DNA of 55,443 nucleotides from Butyrivibrio sp. INlla21 (GCF_900116875.1 NZ_FPCC01000021.1:1-55443); one strand, 5' to 3'; shown: positions 8,976 to 19,268, counted from the first letter of the stretch. Numbers and translations: made by a program. Notes: generated from the letters alone by a model not told the origin.

Positions 8976-9590
8976 TCAGTGCACGATCACCGCCGTACCG
9001 ATCTCAATCATGTCATAAAGCTGATACGCCACATCTTTGGGAAGATTGACGCATCCGTGCGATCCGTTCTTCTTGTATATCTGTCCGCCGAACTTACCTC
9101 TCCAGCTTGCATCGTGAAGTCCGCAGAAGGTAGTAAATCTCATCCATCTGTCGACCCAGACGTTCCATGTGGGACCTACAAGATTTTTGCCGGGAACCTT
9201 GGCTCGAAGCACAAATCTTCCTCTGGGAGTCGAATTGCCGGTGCTCTCTTTACCGGTAACGCAGGGCGATGTAAGCACAACCTCACCGTCAACATAATAA
9301 GTCATCGTCTGATTCTCGATATCAACGTCAACATATGTATCGATTGTGGTCGCCGGCACGCCTGCCGCCTCTTCTTCCGCGTTTTTAAATCGTCCCTCAT
9401 CCATACCGAAATTGAGGTAGTGATTATACAGCTCAAGTACATCATCACCAAACGCCTCATGCACGTCGGGATATTTGGCCGCATAATACGCTGCGTCAAA
9501 ACCGCTCGCGTAAGCGGGTGTTGCGATCGCAAAGCTCAAAATAAAAGCCGCGAAAATAATTGTGCTTACTTTAATAATAATATTTCTCAT
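8976..9590 (-). CDS. Secreted L,D-transpeptidase (YkuD domain)
   Basis: 204 residues from MRNIIIKVSTIIFAAF, chosen because AGGAG precedes it; longer readings lack a ribosome site. The signal peptide ends near PAYASG. A short module FDAAYYAAKYPDVHEAFG... HYLNFGMDEGRFKN (about 30-70), often found as a repeat in clostridial surface proteins, precedes the YkuD domain (about 85-204). The catalytic Cys lies in GSHGCVNLP near residue 180, with the His two residues before. The enzyme makes 3-3 peptidoglycan cross-links or attaches proteins to the wall, outside the membrane. The exact choice between these is not readable. Confidence 0.92.
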   Translation of the reverse strand: MRNIIIKVSTIIFAAFILSFAIATPAYASGFDAAYYAAKYPDVHEAFGDDVLELYNHYLNFGMDEGRFKNAEEEAAGVPATTIDTYVDVDIENQTMTYYVDGEVVLTSPCVTGKESTGNSTPRGRFVLRAKVPGKNLVGPTWNVWVDRWMRFTTFCGLHDASWRGKFGGQIYKKNGSHGCVNLPKDVAYQLYDMIEIGTAVIVH

Positions 9591-9686
9591 GCCAAGCTCC
9601 TTTGGCACATGCAAGCATGTACGCATTTTGCACTTATGACACCTATATCATATCAACATTATAAGCCAATTCTTCGCGGTTTTACA

Positions 9687-10115
9687 TCATTTTTTTATAT
9701 AATCCATTGCTTCGAGGTAGCCGTTTAGCCCATGTCCGTATATCTGCTTGTCACAAGCAGGCGCCGTTACTGAAATCTTGCGAAATTCCTCCCTGGAACT
9801 GATGTCGGAAATGTGCACCTCAACCTTGGTGATATTCTCTATACTCTTAAGCGCATCGTGGATCGCATAGCTGTAATGTGTATACGCACCGGGATTAATT
9901 ACGATCCCTTCGGTTCCGTCGCTGTAGGCAGCCTGAATCCTGTCGATTATGGCACCCTCATGGTTGGACTGATAGAGCTCAACCTCATCACCGTCCGCCT
10001 TCGCCTTTTCTTTTATCATATTGCAAAGATAGTCATAGTCCTGATTGCCGTAGACCGCCTTTTCTCTGATTCCGAGGAAATTGAGGTTCGGTCCGTTTAT
10101 AACCAAAATTTTCAT
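9687..10115 (-). CDS. aroQ: Type II 3-dehydroquinate dehydratase
   Basis: 142 residues, typical for the small type II family. It catalyses the third step of the shikimate pathway. Seen: ILVINGPNLNFLG with the active-site Asn/Leu loop, Tyr in VYGNQDY, the QSNHEGAIIDRI motif with catalytic His region, INPGAYTHYSYAIHDAL and HISDISSREEFR. The ATG is preceded by GGGAG. It lies 50 bases after the DUF1961 gene and may belong to the purL-carA-carB transcript, though no other aromatic pathway gene is near. Confidence 0.96.
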   Translation of the reverse strand: MKILVINGPNLNFLGIREKAVYGNQDYDYLCNMIKEKAKADGDEVELYQSNHEGAIIDRIQAAYSDGTEGIVINPGAYTHYSYAIHDALKSIENITKVEVHISDISSREEFRKISVTAPACDKQIYGHGLNGYLEAMDYIKK

Positions 10116-10166
10116 ACGCTTCTCCCATTATTAATATCTTTAGTCAAAAGATCTTTTGACACCGTA

Positions 10167-10817
10167 TCATATCCATGTGACTTTGAGATTTCTGTACTTC
10201 GCAGCCATCGCGCCTTCCTGTTTAAATCCGATCCGTCCACCCGTAAGAAGTTCTCCGCACTTAAGGCCGTCATCGGCAAAACCGAGGATATCCATGTCAT
10301 TTATGGCAAAAGAGACTTTGTCTTTATTCTTTACAACAGTCATCTTGTACCAAAAACCGTCGCTATCCCCTGATTCATTCACACCGCTGAAAGCCTGCAC
10401 TACAGCATCGGGAAGAGGATCTGCTCCGGAAGCGACTTCCCACGTCTGCACGGGATCGCTCTTAAAAAGCTTACTCACATGAAAAGCCTTGGACGCCGCG
10501 CCTTTTCTTCTATAAAAAGAAAGCTCAAAGAAACTTTCGCTGCCGGGTTCTTCCTTAGCAGCATCGTCACTTTGCGCATTCTTACAAGCAAATATCAAAG
10601 ACGCTCTTCCGCCTGACGAAAGAGGCATAAATTCCCACTCAATACGGACATCAGAAGGAAAAGAGCCTGTGCATAAAAACGCAGCCTCGCCTTCCTTATC
10701 TTTTGTCTCTATCTTAAGTGCCCCTTCCGGAAAAGATATATCGGCGTTTCCGTATAACTCGAAGTCCCGAGCAATATCTTTTTCCGAAAGAGAATTGTCT
10801 AAAATCAGCTTAGCCAT
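10167..10817 (-). CDS. DUF1961 family protein, YesU-like
   Basis: 216 residues, soluble. The pattern VRIEWEFMPLSSGGRASLIFACKN and GRIGFKQEGAMAAKYRNLKV fits DUF1961, a concanavalin-like beta-sandwich family related to Bacillus YesU, which is found with pectin and rhamnogalacturonan genes. The function is unknown; carbohydrate binding or hydrolysis is the usual guess. GAGGAAA precedes the ATG. It follows carB by 68 bases with no U-tracted terminator between, so read-through from carB is possible. The neighbours give no pectin context. Confidence 0.7.
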   Translation of the reverse strand: MAKLILDNSLSEKDIARDFELYGNADISFPEGALKIETKDKEGEAAFLCTGSFPSDVRIEWEFMPLSSGGRASLIFACKNAQSDDAAKEEPGSESFFELSFYRRKGAASKAFHVSKLFKSDPVQTWEVASGADPLPDAVVQAFSGVNESGDSDGFWYKMTVVKNKDKVSFAINDMDILGFADDGLKCGELLTGGRIGFKQEGAMAAKYRNLKVTWI

Positions 10818-10885
10818 AGTGTTTCCTCATAAAGTAATACCATGTCTAATTCATCCGCATACGCGGATTCGCGTCATCTGTTACA

Positions 10886-13800
10886 TTAAAGCTTTGCGAT
10901 ATCCACAAGCTCAAGTCCTTCTTCAGAGTTGGTTGTCTCAAGGCTTGTCACAAGAGCCTTGGCTGTATCGAGAGCAGTGATAACGTTAACACCTGTCTCG
11001 ATCGCGGTTCTTCTGATAAGGAATCCGTCACGTGTCTTATCTCTTCCCTGTGTAGGTGTATCGATTACTAGGTCGATCTTGTGACCTAATATAAGGTCGA
11101 TGACCGTAGGTGATTCCTGAGAAAGTTTGTTGATCTTTCTTGCCTTTACTCCGTTGTCGTTAAGAGTAGCGGCTGTAGATCTTGTCGCGTAAATGATATA
11201 TCCTAGCTTCTCATAACGTCTTGCGATGTCGATGATCTCGCCCTTATCGGAATCCTTAACGGTGATGATCATCTGCTTATATTTCGGAAGCTTAACTCCT
11301 GCTCCGAGGAATGCCTTGTAAAGTGCTTCATTGAAGTTCTTGCTGATACCAAGGCACTCACCTGTAGACTTCATCTCGGGTCCGAGGCTGATCTCGGCTC
11401 CTCTGATCTTCTCAAATGAGAATACAGGCATCTTGATCGCCACATAGCCGGCTTCAGGCTGAAGTCCGGGTGTGTATCCGAGGTCTTTGAGCTTCTTACC
11501 GAGCATAACTTCTGCTGCAAGATCGACGATCGGAATACCGGTAACCTTACTGATGTAAGGAACGGTACGTGATGATCTGGGGTTCGCCTCGATAATATAT
11601 ACTTCATCGCCCACAGCTATGAACTGTACGTTTATAAGTCCGATTACGTGAAGAGCCTTTGCAAGTCTTCTTGTATATTCGGCGATTGTCTGCTTAACCT
11701 TATCCGAAAGAGACTGTGCGGGATATACGGAGATTGAGTCACCTGAGTGAATACCGGATCTCTCGATATGCTCCATGATACCGGGGATAACGATGTCTTC
11801 ACCGTCGCAAACGGCATCAACCTCTGTCTCAACACCCTGAAGGTACTTATCAACAAGGATAGGATGATCCTGAGCATATCTGTTGATGATGTTCATGAAC
11901 TCTTCTATCTCTGCATCGGAAAGAGCTATCTGCATGCCCTGTCCTCCAAGTACGTAGGAAGGTCTTACAAGTACGGGATAACCAAGACGGTTTGCAACTT
12001 CTTTGGCTTCTTCCGCTGTGTATACGGTAGCACCCTGAGCACGCTTGATCTGTGTCTCTTCAAGGATCTGATCAAAAATCTCTCTGTCCTCGGCTGCATC
12101 TACATCCTTGGCATCCGTACCGTAGATCTTAACGCCCATCTTCATAAGATCCTGAGTAAGCTTGATGGCTGTCTGTCCGCCGAACTGAACAACCGCTCCG
12201 TCGGGCTTTTCAAGTCTTACGATATTCTCTACATCCTCGGGTGTAAGAGGCTCGAAGTAAAGCTTATCAGCTATATCGAAGTCAGTACTTACAGTCTCGG
12301 GGTTGTTGTTTATGATAATTGTCTCAAAACCGGCCTTCTTAAATGCCCATGTTGCGTGAACAGAGCAATAGTCGAACTCGATACCCTGACCGATCCTGAT
12401 AGGACCTGAGCCAAGTACAAGGATCTTCTTTTTGCCGCTGTCAGCCTTAAGAGCAGCCTCATCTTCAGAATCGGGTCCGTTGTAAACCGAATAGTAGTAA
12501 GGTGTCTCAGCCGCAAACTCAGCTGCGCAGGTATCAACGATCTTGAAGGTGGCCTTGATATTGTATTCATATCTAAGCTCTTTTAACACATCCTCAGAGA
12601 AACGTGTGAGTCTGCTGATAACGGAATCGGGATACTCAAGGCGCTTAGCTTCAAGAAGTGTCTCAAAGCTGATGATCTTCTTGGCTTCCGCAAGGTCTGC
12701 GTCCTTACCCTGTGTATTCTTCTCACCGATCCTAAGAAGCTTAAGCTCCATCTTAACAAGTGCGTGAAGCTTATCAATGAACCAGATGTCGATGAGTGTG
12801 ATGTCATGGATCTGCTCGTGTGAGAAGCCTCTTCTGAGAGCCTCGGCAATAACCCAGATTCTCTGATCGTCTACAACTTTAAGACGCTCAGTAAGCTCTT
12901 CGTCGTCAAGCTCTGAGAAGTCATAGCTTGTAAGGCAGTCAACGTGCTGCTCAAGTGAGCGGATAGCCTTCATCATGGCACCTTCAAAGTTGGTGCAGAT
13001 ACTCATTACCTCACCTGTTGCTTTCATCTGTGTTGTAAGAGTTCTCTTTGCAGTGATGAATTTATCAAAAGGAAGTCTCGGGAACTTAACTACGCAGTAG
13101 TCAAGTGTAGGCTCGAAACTTGCATATGTCTTACCTGTGATGGCGTTCTTGATCTCATCAAGTGTGTAGCCGAGTGCGATCTTGGCTGCAACCTTGGCGA
13201 TCGGATAACCCGTAGCCTTGGAAGCGAGCGCTGATGAACGGCTTACACGAGGGTTAACCTCGATTACGCAGTACTCAAAGCTTGTGGGGTGAAGAGCAAA
13301 CTGTACGTTACATCCACCTGTGATCTGAAGCTCGTCGATGATGTTGAGAGCCGCGCTTCTGAGCATTTGGTATTCCTTGTCGGAAAGTGTCTGAGAAGGA
13401 GCCACAACGATGGAGTCACCTGTATGTACACCGACGGGATCGATGTTCTCCATGTTACATACCGTGATGCAGTTTCCCGCAGAGTCACGCATTACCTCGT
13501 ACTCGATCTCTTTCCATCCTGCGATGCATCTTTCTACAAGAACTTCGTTTGCACGTGAAAGTCTGAGTCCGTTCTCAAGTATCTCCTCACACTCAACCTG
13601 ATTGTGCGCGATACCGCCACCTGAACCACCGAGTGTGAACGCGGGACGAAGAACAACGGGGTAGCCAATCTTGTTGGCAAACTCAACACCGTCCTGAACG
13701 TTGTGAACAACGAGTGAAGCAGCGCAAGGCTCACCGATTCTTTCCATGGTGTCCTTGAATTCCTGTCTGTCCTCAGCCTTTCTGATTGTCTCTGCTGTTG

Positions 13801-14152
13801 TTCCGAGGAGCTTTACGTTATGTGACTTAAGAAAGCCTGACTCATCAAGCTCCATACCAAGGTTAAGTCCTGCCTGTCCTCCAAGTGTGGGAAGGATTGA
13901 ATCGGGCTTTTCCTTTTCGATTATCTGCTCAAGGACTTTGACTGTAAGGGGCTCGATATAAACCTCGTCGGCAATGTCCTTATCCGTCATGATAGTTGCG
14001 GGGTTGGAGTTAACGAGGATAACCTCAACTCCTTCCTCTTTAAGTGAACGGCATGCCTGAGTTCCGGCATAGTCAAACTCTGCTGCCTGTCCGATTACGA
14101 TAGGTCCTGAACCGATTACCAGTACCTTTTTAACATCTTTATTCTTTGGCAT
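10886..14152 (-). CDS. carB: Carbamoyl-phosphate synthase large subunit
   Basis: 1088 residues, close to the usual 1073. It makes carbamoyl phosphate for pyrimidines and arginine with CarA. Two homologous halves are clear: the first begins VLVIGSGPIVIGQAAEFDYAG near residue 10, the second ILVLGSGPIRIGQGIEFDYCS near residue 560; each has an ATP-grasp domain (GGSGGGIAHN and VLGGQGMQIA). A C-terminal MGS-like allosteric domain follows from about 940. The start overlaps the carA stop by one base (TGATG) and uses the ribosome site within carA, so the subunits are coupled. Confidence 0.98.
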   Translation of the reverse strand: MPKNKDVKKVLVIGSGPIVIGQAAEFDYAGTQACRSLKEEGVEVILVNSNPATIMTDKDIADEVYIEPLTVKVLEQIIEKEKPDSILPTLGGQAGLNLGMELDESGFLKSHNVKLLGTTAETIRKAEDRQEFKDTMERIGEPCAASLVVHNVQDGVEFANKIGYPVVLRPAFTLGGSGGGIAHNQVECEEILENGLRLSRANEVLVERCIAGWKEIEYEVMRDSAGNCITVCNMENIDPVGVHTGDSIVVAPSQTLSDKEYQMLRSAALNIIDELQITGGCNVQFALHPTSFEYCVIEVNPRVSRSSALASKATGYPIAKVAAKIALGYTLDEIKNAITGKTYASFEPTLDYCVVKFPRLPFDKFITAKRTLTTQMKATGEVMSICTNFEGAMMKAIRSLEQHVDCLTSYDFSELDDEELTERLKVVDDQRIWVIAEALRRGFSHEQIHDITLIDIWFIDKLHALVKMELKLLRIGEKNTQGKDADLAEAKKIISFETLLEAKRLEYPDSVISRLTRFSEDVLKELRYEYNIKATFKIVDTCAAEFAAETPYYYSVYNGPDSEDEAALKADSGKKKILVLGSGPIRIGQGIEFDYCSVHATWAFKKAGFETIIINNNPETVSTDFDIADKLYFEPLTPEDVENIVRLEKPDGAVVQFGGQTAIKLTQDLMKMGVKIYGTDAKDVDAAEDREIFDQILEETQIKRAQGATVYTAEEAKEVANRLGYPVLVRPSYVLGGQGMQIALSDAEIEEFMNIINRYAQDHPILVDKYLQGVETEVDAVCDGEDIVIPGIMEHIERSGIHSGDSISVYPAQSLSDKVKQTIAEYTRRLAKALHVIGLINVQFIAVGDEVYIIEANPRSSRTVPYISKVTGIPIVDLAAEVMLGKKLKDLGYTPGLQPEAGYVAIKMPVFSFEKIRGAEISLGPEMKSTGECLGISKNFNEALYKAFLGAGVKLPKYKQMIITVKDSDKGEIIDIARRYEKLGYIIYATRSTAATLNDNGVKARKINKLSQESPTVIDLILGHKIDLVIDTPTQGRDKTRDGFLIRRTAIETGVNVITALDTAKALVTSLETTNSEEGLELVDIAKL

Positions 14153-15372
14153 CAGTTCTTTCCTCCTACTTTTCCTTTTTTCATCATATCTATAAATCTG
14201 TCAAACAGATAGCTTGAATCCTGCGGTCCGGGGCATGCCTCGGGATGGAACTGCACAGTGAAGATGTTCTTGCCGACATAAGCAAGTCCTTCATTGGTTC
14301 CGTCGTTAACGTTTATGAACGCAGGCTCAGCTATGTTCTTATCAAGCTTATCCATGTCTACTACATAGCCGTGGTTCTGAGATGAGATGTATACGCGGCC
14401 GTTCGTAAGGTCTTTTACCGGGTGGTTACCGCCTCTGTGGCCGTACTTCATCTTAAATGTATCCGCACCCGTTGCAAGCGCCATAAGCTGGTGTCCGAGG
14501 CAGATCGCAAAAATAGGTGTATCTGAATCGTAGAGTTTTTTAATCTCCTTAATTACATCCACGTTCTCCTTCGGGTCACCGGGGCCGTTTGAAAGCATGA
14601 TTCCGTCGGGAGCGTCCTTAAGGATCTCCTCAGCGGTTGTATTTGAAGGATATATCGTAACATCACAGCCTCTTGCAGCAAGTGAAGCCGCAATGTTCTT
14701 CTTGGCTCCCACATCGAGGAGCGCAACCTTAAGGCCTTTGCCGTTAAGCTCTTTTACGATCGCAGGTCTCTTTTCTCTCTTGGAGTGGTCGCCTGCAAGA
14801 TCTGCCTTGTAGTTATCCGCGTTGAATACGGCACTTCCTGAAAGAGGTCCGTTCTCTGAAAGATCGGATACGCCCTTGAGAACTATCTTTTCCTTGCAGG
14901 ATACCTTGCTTACAACGTCTCCTGTTGTGTATGCGTGGAGCTTGTCTTTGATGCTGTCGAATGTAAGGTTTTCATTGGTTGTGATGATACCGTTCATGGT
15001 TCCCTTTTCTCTGAGAATCCTTACAAGTTTTCTTGTGTCTATTCCTTCAATTCCGGGAATCTCGTATTTTTCCAAGAATTCCTGGATTGACATGTCGCAG
15101 CGGAAGTTTGAAGGGATGCGTGAAAGCTCTCTAACAATTACAGCGTCAACCCAAGGTCTTTCCGACTCCATATCGTCAAGGCAAACGCCGTAGTTTCCTA
15201 TAAGGGGATAAGTCATGCAGACTGCCTGTCCTGCGTAGGAAGGATCTGTAAATACTTCCGTATATCCCGCCATCGATGTATTAAAAACTATTTCACTTAT
15301 AACATCCTTGTCGGCTCCGAAGTGCTTGCCTTCAAAGATGCTTCCGTCTTCCAAGATCAAAAAAGCTTTCAT
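14152..15372 (-). CDS. carA: Carbamoyl-phosphate synthase small subunit
   Basis: 406 residues. An N-terminal small-subunit domain (KAFLILEDGSIFEGKHFGA, later GNYGVCLDDMESERPWVDAV) is followed by a class I glutamine amidotransferase domain from about residue 210. The nucleophile Cys lies in FAICLGHQLMALATG and the catalytic His region in VQFHPEACPGPQD. It supplies ammonia from glutamine to CarB. AGGAGG-type site before the ATG. The gene lies 31 bases after purL with no terminator, so it is probably in one transcript with purL and carB. Confidence 0.98.
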   Translation of the reverse strand: MKAFLILEDGSIFEGKHFGADKDVISEIVFNTSMAGYTEVFTDPSYAGQAVCMTYPLIGNYGVCLDDMESERPWVDAVIVRELSRIPSNFRCDMSIQEFLEKYEIPGIEGIDTRKLVRILREKGTMNGIITTNENLTFDSIKDKLHAYTTGDVVSKVSCKEKIVLKGVSDLSENGPLSGSAVFNADNYKADLAGDHSKREKRPAIVKELNGKGLKVALLDVGAKKNIAASLAARGCDVTIYPSNTTAEEILKDAPDGIMLSNGPGDPKENVDVIKEIKKLYDSDTPIFAICLGHQLMALATGADTFKMKYGHRGGNHPVKDLTNGRVYISSQNHGYVVDMDKLDKNIAEPAFINVNDGTNEGLAYVGKNIFTVQFHPEACPGPQDSSYLFDRFIDMMKKGKVGGKN

Positions 15373-15403
15373 TTATTTCCTCCAGATATAACTCGTTTAT
15401 TTC

Positions 15404-18400
15404 TTACTTAAAGTACTTAACACCACTCTCGAATATCTTGATGTCCTGCTCACCGAAGATATTAACGGCTACGCCGTCGCCTCTTCTCTCTGAGTGAGCC
15501 ATCTTACCAAGGCATCTTCCGTCAGGTGAAAGAATACCCTCAACCGCTCTGTAAGAACCGTTGATGTTCCACTCATCGTCCATTGTTACGTTACCGTCGA
15601 GATCGCAGTACTGTGTTGCGATCTGTCCGTTCTTAAAGAGTGTATCAAGTACATCGTCGGGCGCTACAAATCTACCCTCACCGTGTGATGCGGGGTTAGT
15701 GTAAACTCCGCCGAGCTTAGCTTCGGAAAGCCAAGGTGAGTTGTTTGAAACGACCTTGATGTAAGCCATCTTGGAGATATGTCTTCCTATAGTATTGAAT
15801 GTAAGTGTAGGAGAGTTCTCATTCTGTCCTGTGATCTTGCCGTTAGGTACAAGTCCGAGCTTTATCATAGCCTGGAAACCGTTACAGATTCCGAGCGCAA
15901 GTCCGTCTCTGTTATTGAGAAGATCTTCTACAGCTTCTTTTATCTCTGCGTTCTGGAAGGCTGTCGCGAAGAACTTGGCACTTCCGTCAGGCTCATCACC
16001 TGCTGAGAATCCGCCGGGGAACATGATGATCTGAGCATTGTTTATAGCCTTCTTAAACTCTGCCACAGACTCTACGATATCCTCTGCGTTTCTGTTCTTG
16101 AATATCTTGATGTTTGTATTGGCGCCTGCTCTCTCAAATGCCTGCGCGCTGTCGTACTCACAGTTACTTCCCGGGAATACGGGGATGAATACTGTGGGCT
16201 TTGCAACCTTATTCTTGCATACGTAGATGCTGTCAGCCTTAAAGAGAGGTGACTCAACTGAAGTCTTCTCTGTTCCGACTGTTGAAGGGAATACCTTCTC
16301 GAGCTTATTCTTCCAAGCTGCAAGTGCATCGTTAAGGTCAAGAGTCATGCCGCATGCTGTGATCTTGGCATCAGCCGTAACTTCACCGATCTCTCTTGCT
16401 CCTGCGATCTTAAGTACATCTGCAAGCTTATCTGCGGGAACTTCAGCAACGATGTCTGCGATGTCGTTCGCAAAGAGCTCTTCTGCCTTGATTCCATCAG
16501 CGATCTTAACTCCGAGTCCGTTACCGAATGCCATCTTGCTGACAGCCACAGCGATTCCGTAGCTGTCCTCAGCGTAAGCCGAAACGATAGCTTTTTTCTT
16601 CATAAGGTCTGTGATATCGGAGTAGATAGCCATAACCTTGTCGTAATCGGGAAGGTCGAATTTATCTTTAGGGAGCCTTACCTGTACAAGCTTGTTTCCT
16701 GCTTTCTTAAGTTCGGGTGTGATGACATCCGAAAGCTTAGCAACGTCTACCGCAAAAGATACGAGTGTGGGCGGAACGTTGATCTCGTTAAATGAGCCTG
16801 ACATTGAATCCTTACCGCCTATTGAAGCGATTCCGAAGCGAAGCTGAGCTTCAAATGCTCCGAGAAGTGCCGTGAAAGGCTCGCTCCAGCGCTGTGCATC
16901 CTCAGTCATTCTCTTGAAGTACTCCTGGAATGTGAAGTGGAGGTTCTTATAATCACCGCCGGATGCAACGATTCTTGATACAGACTCTGTTACCGCGTAA
17001 GCAGCTCCGTGATAAGGGCTCCAGCTTGAAAGATAAGGATCGAAGCCGTAGCTCATCATTGTTACTGTATCTGTCTTTCCTGAAAGTACAGGAAGCTTGG
17101 CGATCATTGTCTGTGTCTCGGTGAGCTGATACTTTCCACCGTAAGGCATGAGTACCGAACCTGCGCCGATCGAAGAGTCGAACATCTCAACGAGACCCTT
17201 CTGTGAGCATACGTTGAGGTCGCTCATCTGTGCAAGCCATGCCTCTTTTACATCGTTATTTGAAAGAGCCTGTGATACCTTATCGGATGCGATCTTGTTA
17301 AAGTAGTTGTCTTCCTGAGCAGGAACTTCTACCTTAACCTTGGTCTCCTGATGAGCTCCGTTGGTATCAAGGAATGCTCTCTTTATGTCTACAATCTTTT
17401 TACCTCTCCAGTTAAGGACAAGTCTGGGTTCTTCTGTGACAACCGCAACCTTAACCGCCTCGAGGTTCTCTTCTGCCGCATATCCAAGGAACTTGTCTAC
17501 ATCCTTAGGTGCAACAACAACTGCCATTCTCTCCTGTGACTCGGAGATTGCAAGCTCTGTTCCGTCAAGACCTGCGTACTTCTTGGGTACAAGATCGAGG
17601 TTGATATCAAGACCGGGTGCAAGCTCACCGATCGCAACGGATACACCGCCGGCACCGAAGTCGTTACACTTCTTGATAAGCTCACTTACTTCAGGTCTTC
17701 TAAAGAGCCTCTGAAGTTTTCTCTCTGTAGGAGCGTTACCCTTCTGAACCTCTGCTCCGCAAGTTGTAAGTGACTTGCTGTCGTGAGCCTTGGATGAACC
17801 TGTAGCTCCGCCGCAGCCGTCTCTACCTGTACGTCCGCCAAGGAGTATGATGATATCTCCGGGATCTGCGGACTCTCTGATAACGTGCTCCTGAGGAGCA
17901 GCTCCCATTACCGCACCGATCTCCATACGCTTTGCAACGTATCCGGGATGATAAACCTCTTTTACATAGCCTGTTGCAAGTCCGATCTGGTTACCGTATG
18001 AAGAGTAACCTGATGCAGCGCCGCGAACGAGCTTCTTCTGTGAAAGCTTGCCTTTCATTGTCTCAGCTACGGGAACAGTGGGATCAGCCGCACCTGTTAC
18101 ACGCATAGCCTGGTATACATAGCCTCTTCCTGAAAGAGGATCTCTGATCGCACCTCCAAGGCAAGTAGCAGCGCCACCGAAAGGCTCGATCTCTGTGGGA
18201 TGGTTGTGTGTCTCGTTCTTGAAGAACACAAGCCAGTTCTCTGTCTTAACGCCCTCGCCGTAGTCAACCTCGATAGGCACAACTACTGTACAAGCGTTGT
18301 TCTCCTCAGACTCTTCCATGTCTGTGAGCTTTCCGTCCTTCTTGAGCTTCTTCATACCCATGAGGGCGATATCCATAAGAGAAATGAACTTCTCTTTTTT

Positions 18401-19210
18401 CTTTTCATCTGTCTTGTAAAGATCGTCTCTTGCTGTGAGGTATTCGTTATAAGCATTGACGATGGGTTCCTTGTAGAAGCCGTCTGCAAACTCGATATCC
18501 GTGAGCTCAGTGCCGAATGTTGTGTGACGGCAATGATCTGACCAGTATGTATCAAGAACTCTGATCTCTGTCATTGAAGGATCGCGGTTCTCATCATCAT
18601 GGAAATATGTCTGGATCCACTTGAAATCGTTGAAGGTCATGGCAAGTCCGAGTGACTCATAAAGCGCCTTGAGATCGTTCTCAGACATATCCTTGAAGCC
18701 GTCAAATACTGCAACATCATCGGGCTCATCGTAGTTGGTAACAAGAGTTGCGGGCTTTTCGGGCGCAGCAATTCTTGAATCAACAGGGTTCATTGTATAT
18801 TCCTGAATCTTGGCAAGCTCTTCATCAGATACATTTCCGATAAGCATGTATGTAACGGCTGTCTTGATGACAGGCTCTTCGTCGCCCTTGATGAAGCGAA
18901 CGCACTGCTCTGCGGAATCGGCTCTCTGATCGAACTGTCCGGGAAGCGCCTCTATGCTGAATACTTTTGCATTCTGAGGAATCTCAATATTTTCTCTGTA
19001 AAGAATGTCTACAGGGGGCTCTGAAAAGACTGTGTTGCAAGCCTTCTCAAATACTTCATCCGATACGTTCTCAACGTCATATCTGATGAATATACGTACT
19101 TCCTCCACACTCTTAATGCCAAGGTAGCCCTTGATCTCTGCCTTGAGTTCCTTAGCCTTTCCGGCATAGGGGGCTTTCTTTTCAACATAGATTCGTTTTA
19201 CCGTGCTCAT
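15404..19210 (-). CDS. purL: Phosphoribosylformylglycinamidine synthase, single-chain
   Basis: 1268 residues, the long form in which synthetase and glutaminase parts are fused, of the clostridial type. It performs the fourth step of purine synthesis (FGAR to FGAM). Seen: the central TETHNHPT-type motif as KNETHNHPTEIEPFGGAATC, CNDFGAGGVSVAIGELAPG, a second lobe with SIGGKDSMSG, and the C-terminal amidotransferase with MFPGGFSAGDEPDG and nucleophile Cys in ALGICNGFQAMIKLG. The start is preceded by GGAG. It has a promoter at 19240-19268 and is followed closely by carA-carB, joining a purine gene with the pyrimidine/arginine carbamoyl-phosphate genes. Confidence 0.97.
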   Translation of the reverse strand: MSTVKRIYVEKKAPYAGKAKELKAEIKGYLGIKSVEEVRIFIRYDVENVSDEVFEKACNTVFSEPPVDILYRENIEIPQNAKVFSIEALPGQFDQRADSAEQCVRFIKGDEEPVIKTAVTYMLIGNVSDEELAKIQEYTMNPVDSRIAAPEKPATLVTNYDEPDDVAVFDGFKDMSENDLKALYESLGLAMTFNDFKWIQTYFHDDENRDPSMTEIRVLDTYWSDHCRHTTFGTELTDIEFADGFYKEPIVNAYNEYLTARDDLYKTDEKKKEKFISLMDIALMGMKKLKKDGKLTDMEESEENNACTVVVPIEVDYGEGVKTENWLVFFKNETHNHPTEIEPFGGAATCLGGAIRDPLSGRGYVYQAMRVTGAADPTVPVAETMKGKLSQKKLVRGAASGYSSYGNQIGLATGYVKEVYHPGYVAKRMEIGAVMGAAPQEHVIRESADPGDIIILLGGRTGRDGCGGATGSSKAHDSKSLTTCGAEVQKGNAPTERKLQRLFRRPEVSELIKKCNDFGAGGVSVAIGELAPGLDINLDLVPKKYAGLDGTELAISESQERMAVVVAPKDVDKFLGYAAEENLEAVKVAVVTEEPRLVLNWRGKKIVDIKRAFLDTNGAHQETKVKVEVPAQEDNYFNKIASDKVSQALSNNDVKEAWLAQMSDLNVCSQKGLVEMFDSSIGAGSVLMPYGGKYQLTETQTMIAKLPVLSGKTDTVTMMSYGFDPYLSSWSPYHGAAYAVTESVSRIVASGGDYKNLHFTFQEYFKRMTEDAQRWSEPFTALLGAFEAQLRFGIASIGGKDSMSGSFNEINVPPTLVSFAVDVAKLSDVITPELKKAGNKLVQVRLPKDKFDLPDYDKVMAIYSDITDLMKKKAIVSAYAEDSYGIAVAVSKMAFGNGLGVKIADGIKAEELFANDIADIVAEVPADKLADVLKIAGAREIGEVTADAKITACGMTLDLNDALAAWKNKLEKVFPSTVGTEKTSVESPLFKADSIYVCKNKVAKPTVFIPVFPGSNCEYDSAQAFERAGANTNIKIFKNRNAEDIVESVAEFKKAINNAQIIMFPGGFSAGDEPDGSAKFFATAFQNAEIKEAVEDLLNNRDGLALGICNGFQAMIKLGLVPNGKITGQNENSPTLTFNTIGRHISKMAYIKVVSNNSPWLSEAKLGGVYTNPASHGEGRFVAPDDVLDTLFKNGQIATQYCDLDGNVTMDDEWNINGSYRAVEGILSPDGRCLGKMAHSERRGDGVAVNIFGEQDIKIFESGVKYFK

Positions 19211-19239
19211 AATATCTCCTCACTAATTTGATAATGTAT

Positions 19240-19268
19240 ATTGTAAATAAAGAGTGCCGATGGTTCAA
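19240..19268 (-). promoter_or_regulatory. purL promoter
   Basis: TTGAAC (19263-19268) and TACAAT (19240-19245) with a 17-base spacer on the minus strand, about 30 bases before the purL start. The -35 box lies in the loop of the hairpin that ends the upstream TetR transcript. Confidence 0.55.

Noticed and set aside
8979..9728. Plus-strand 249-codon frame opposite the L,D-transpeptidase gene
   Set aside because: The minus strand has signal peptide and catalytic motif; the plus frame has no recognisable domain.
11747..12409. Plus-strand 220-codon frame inside carB
   Set aside because: Antisense shadow of a highly conserved gene; no family resemblance or ribosome site.
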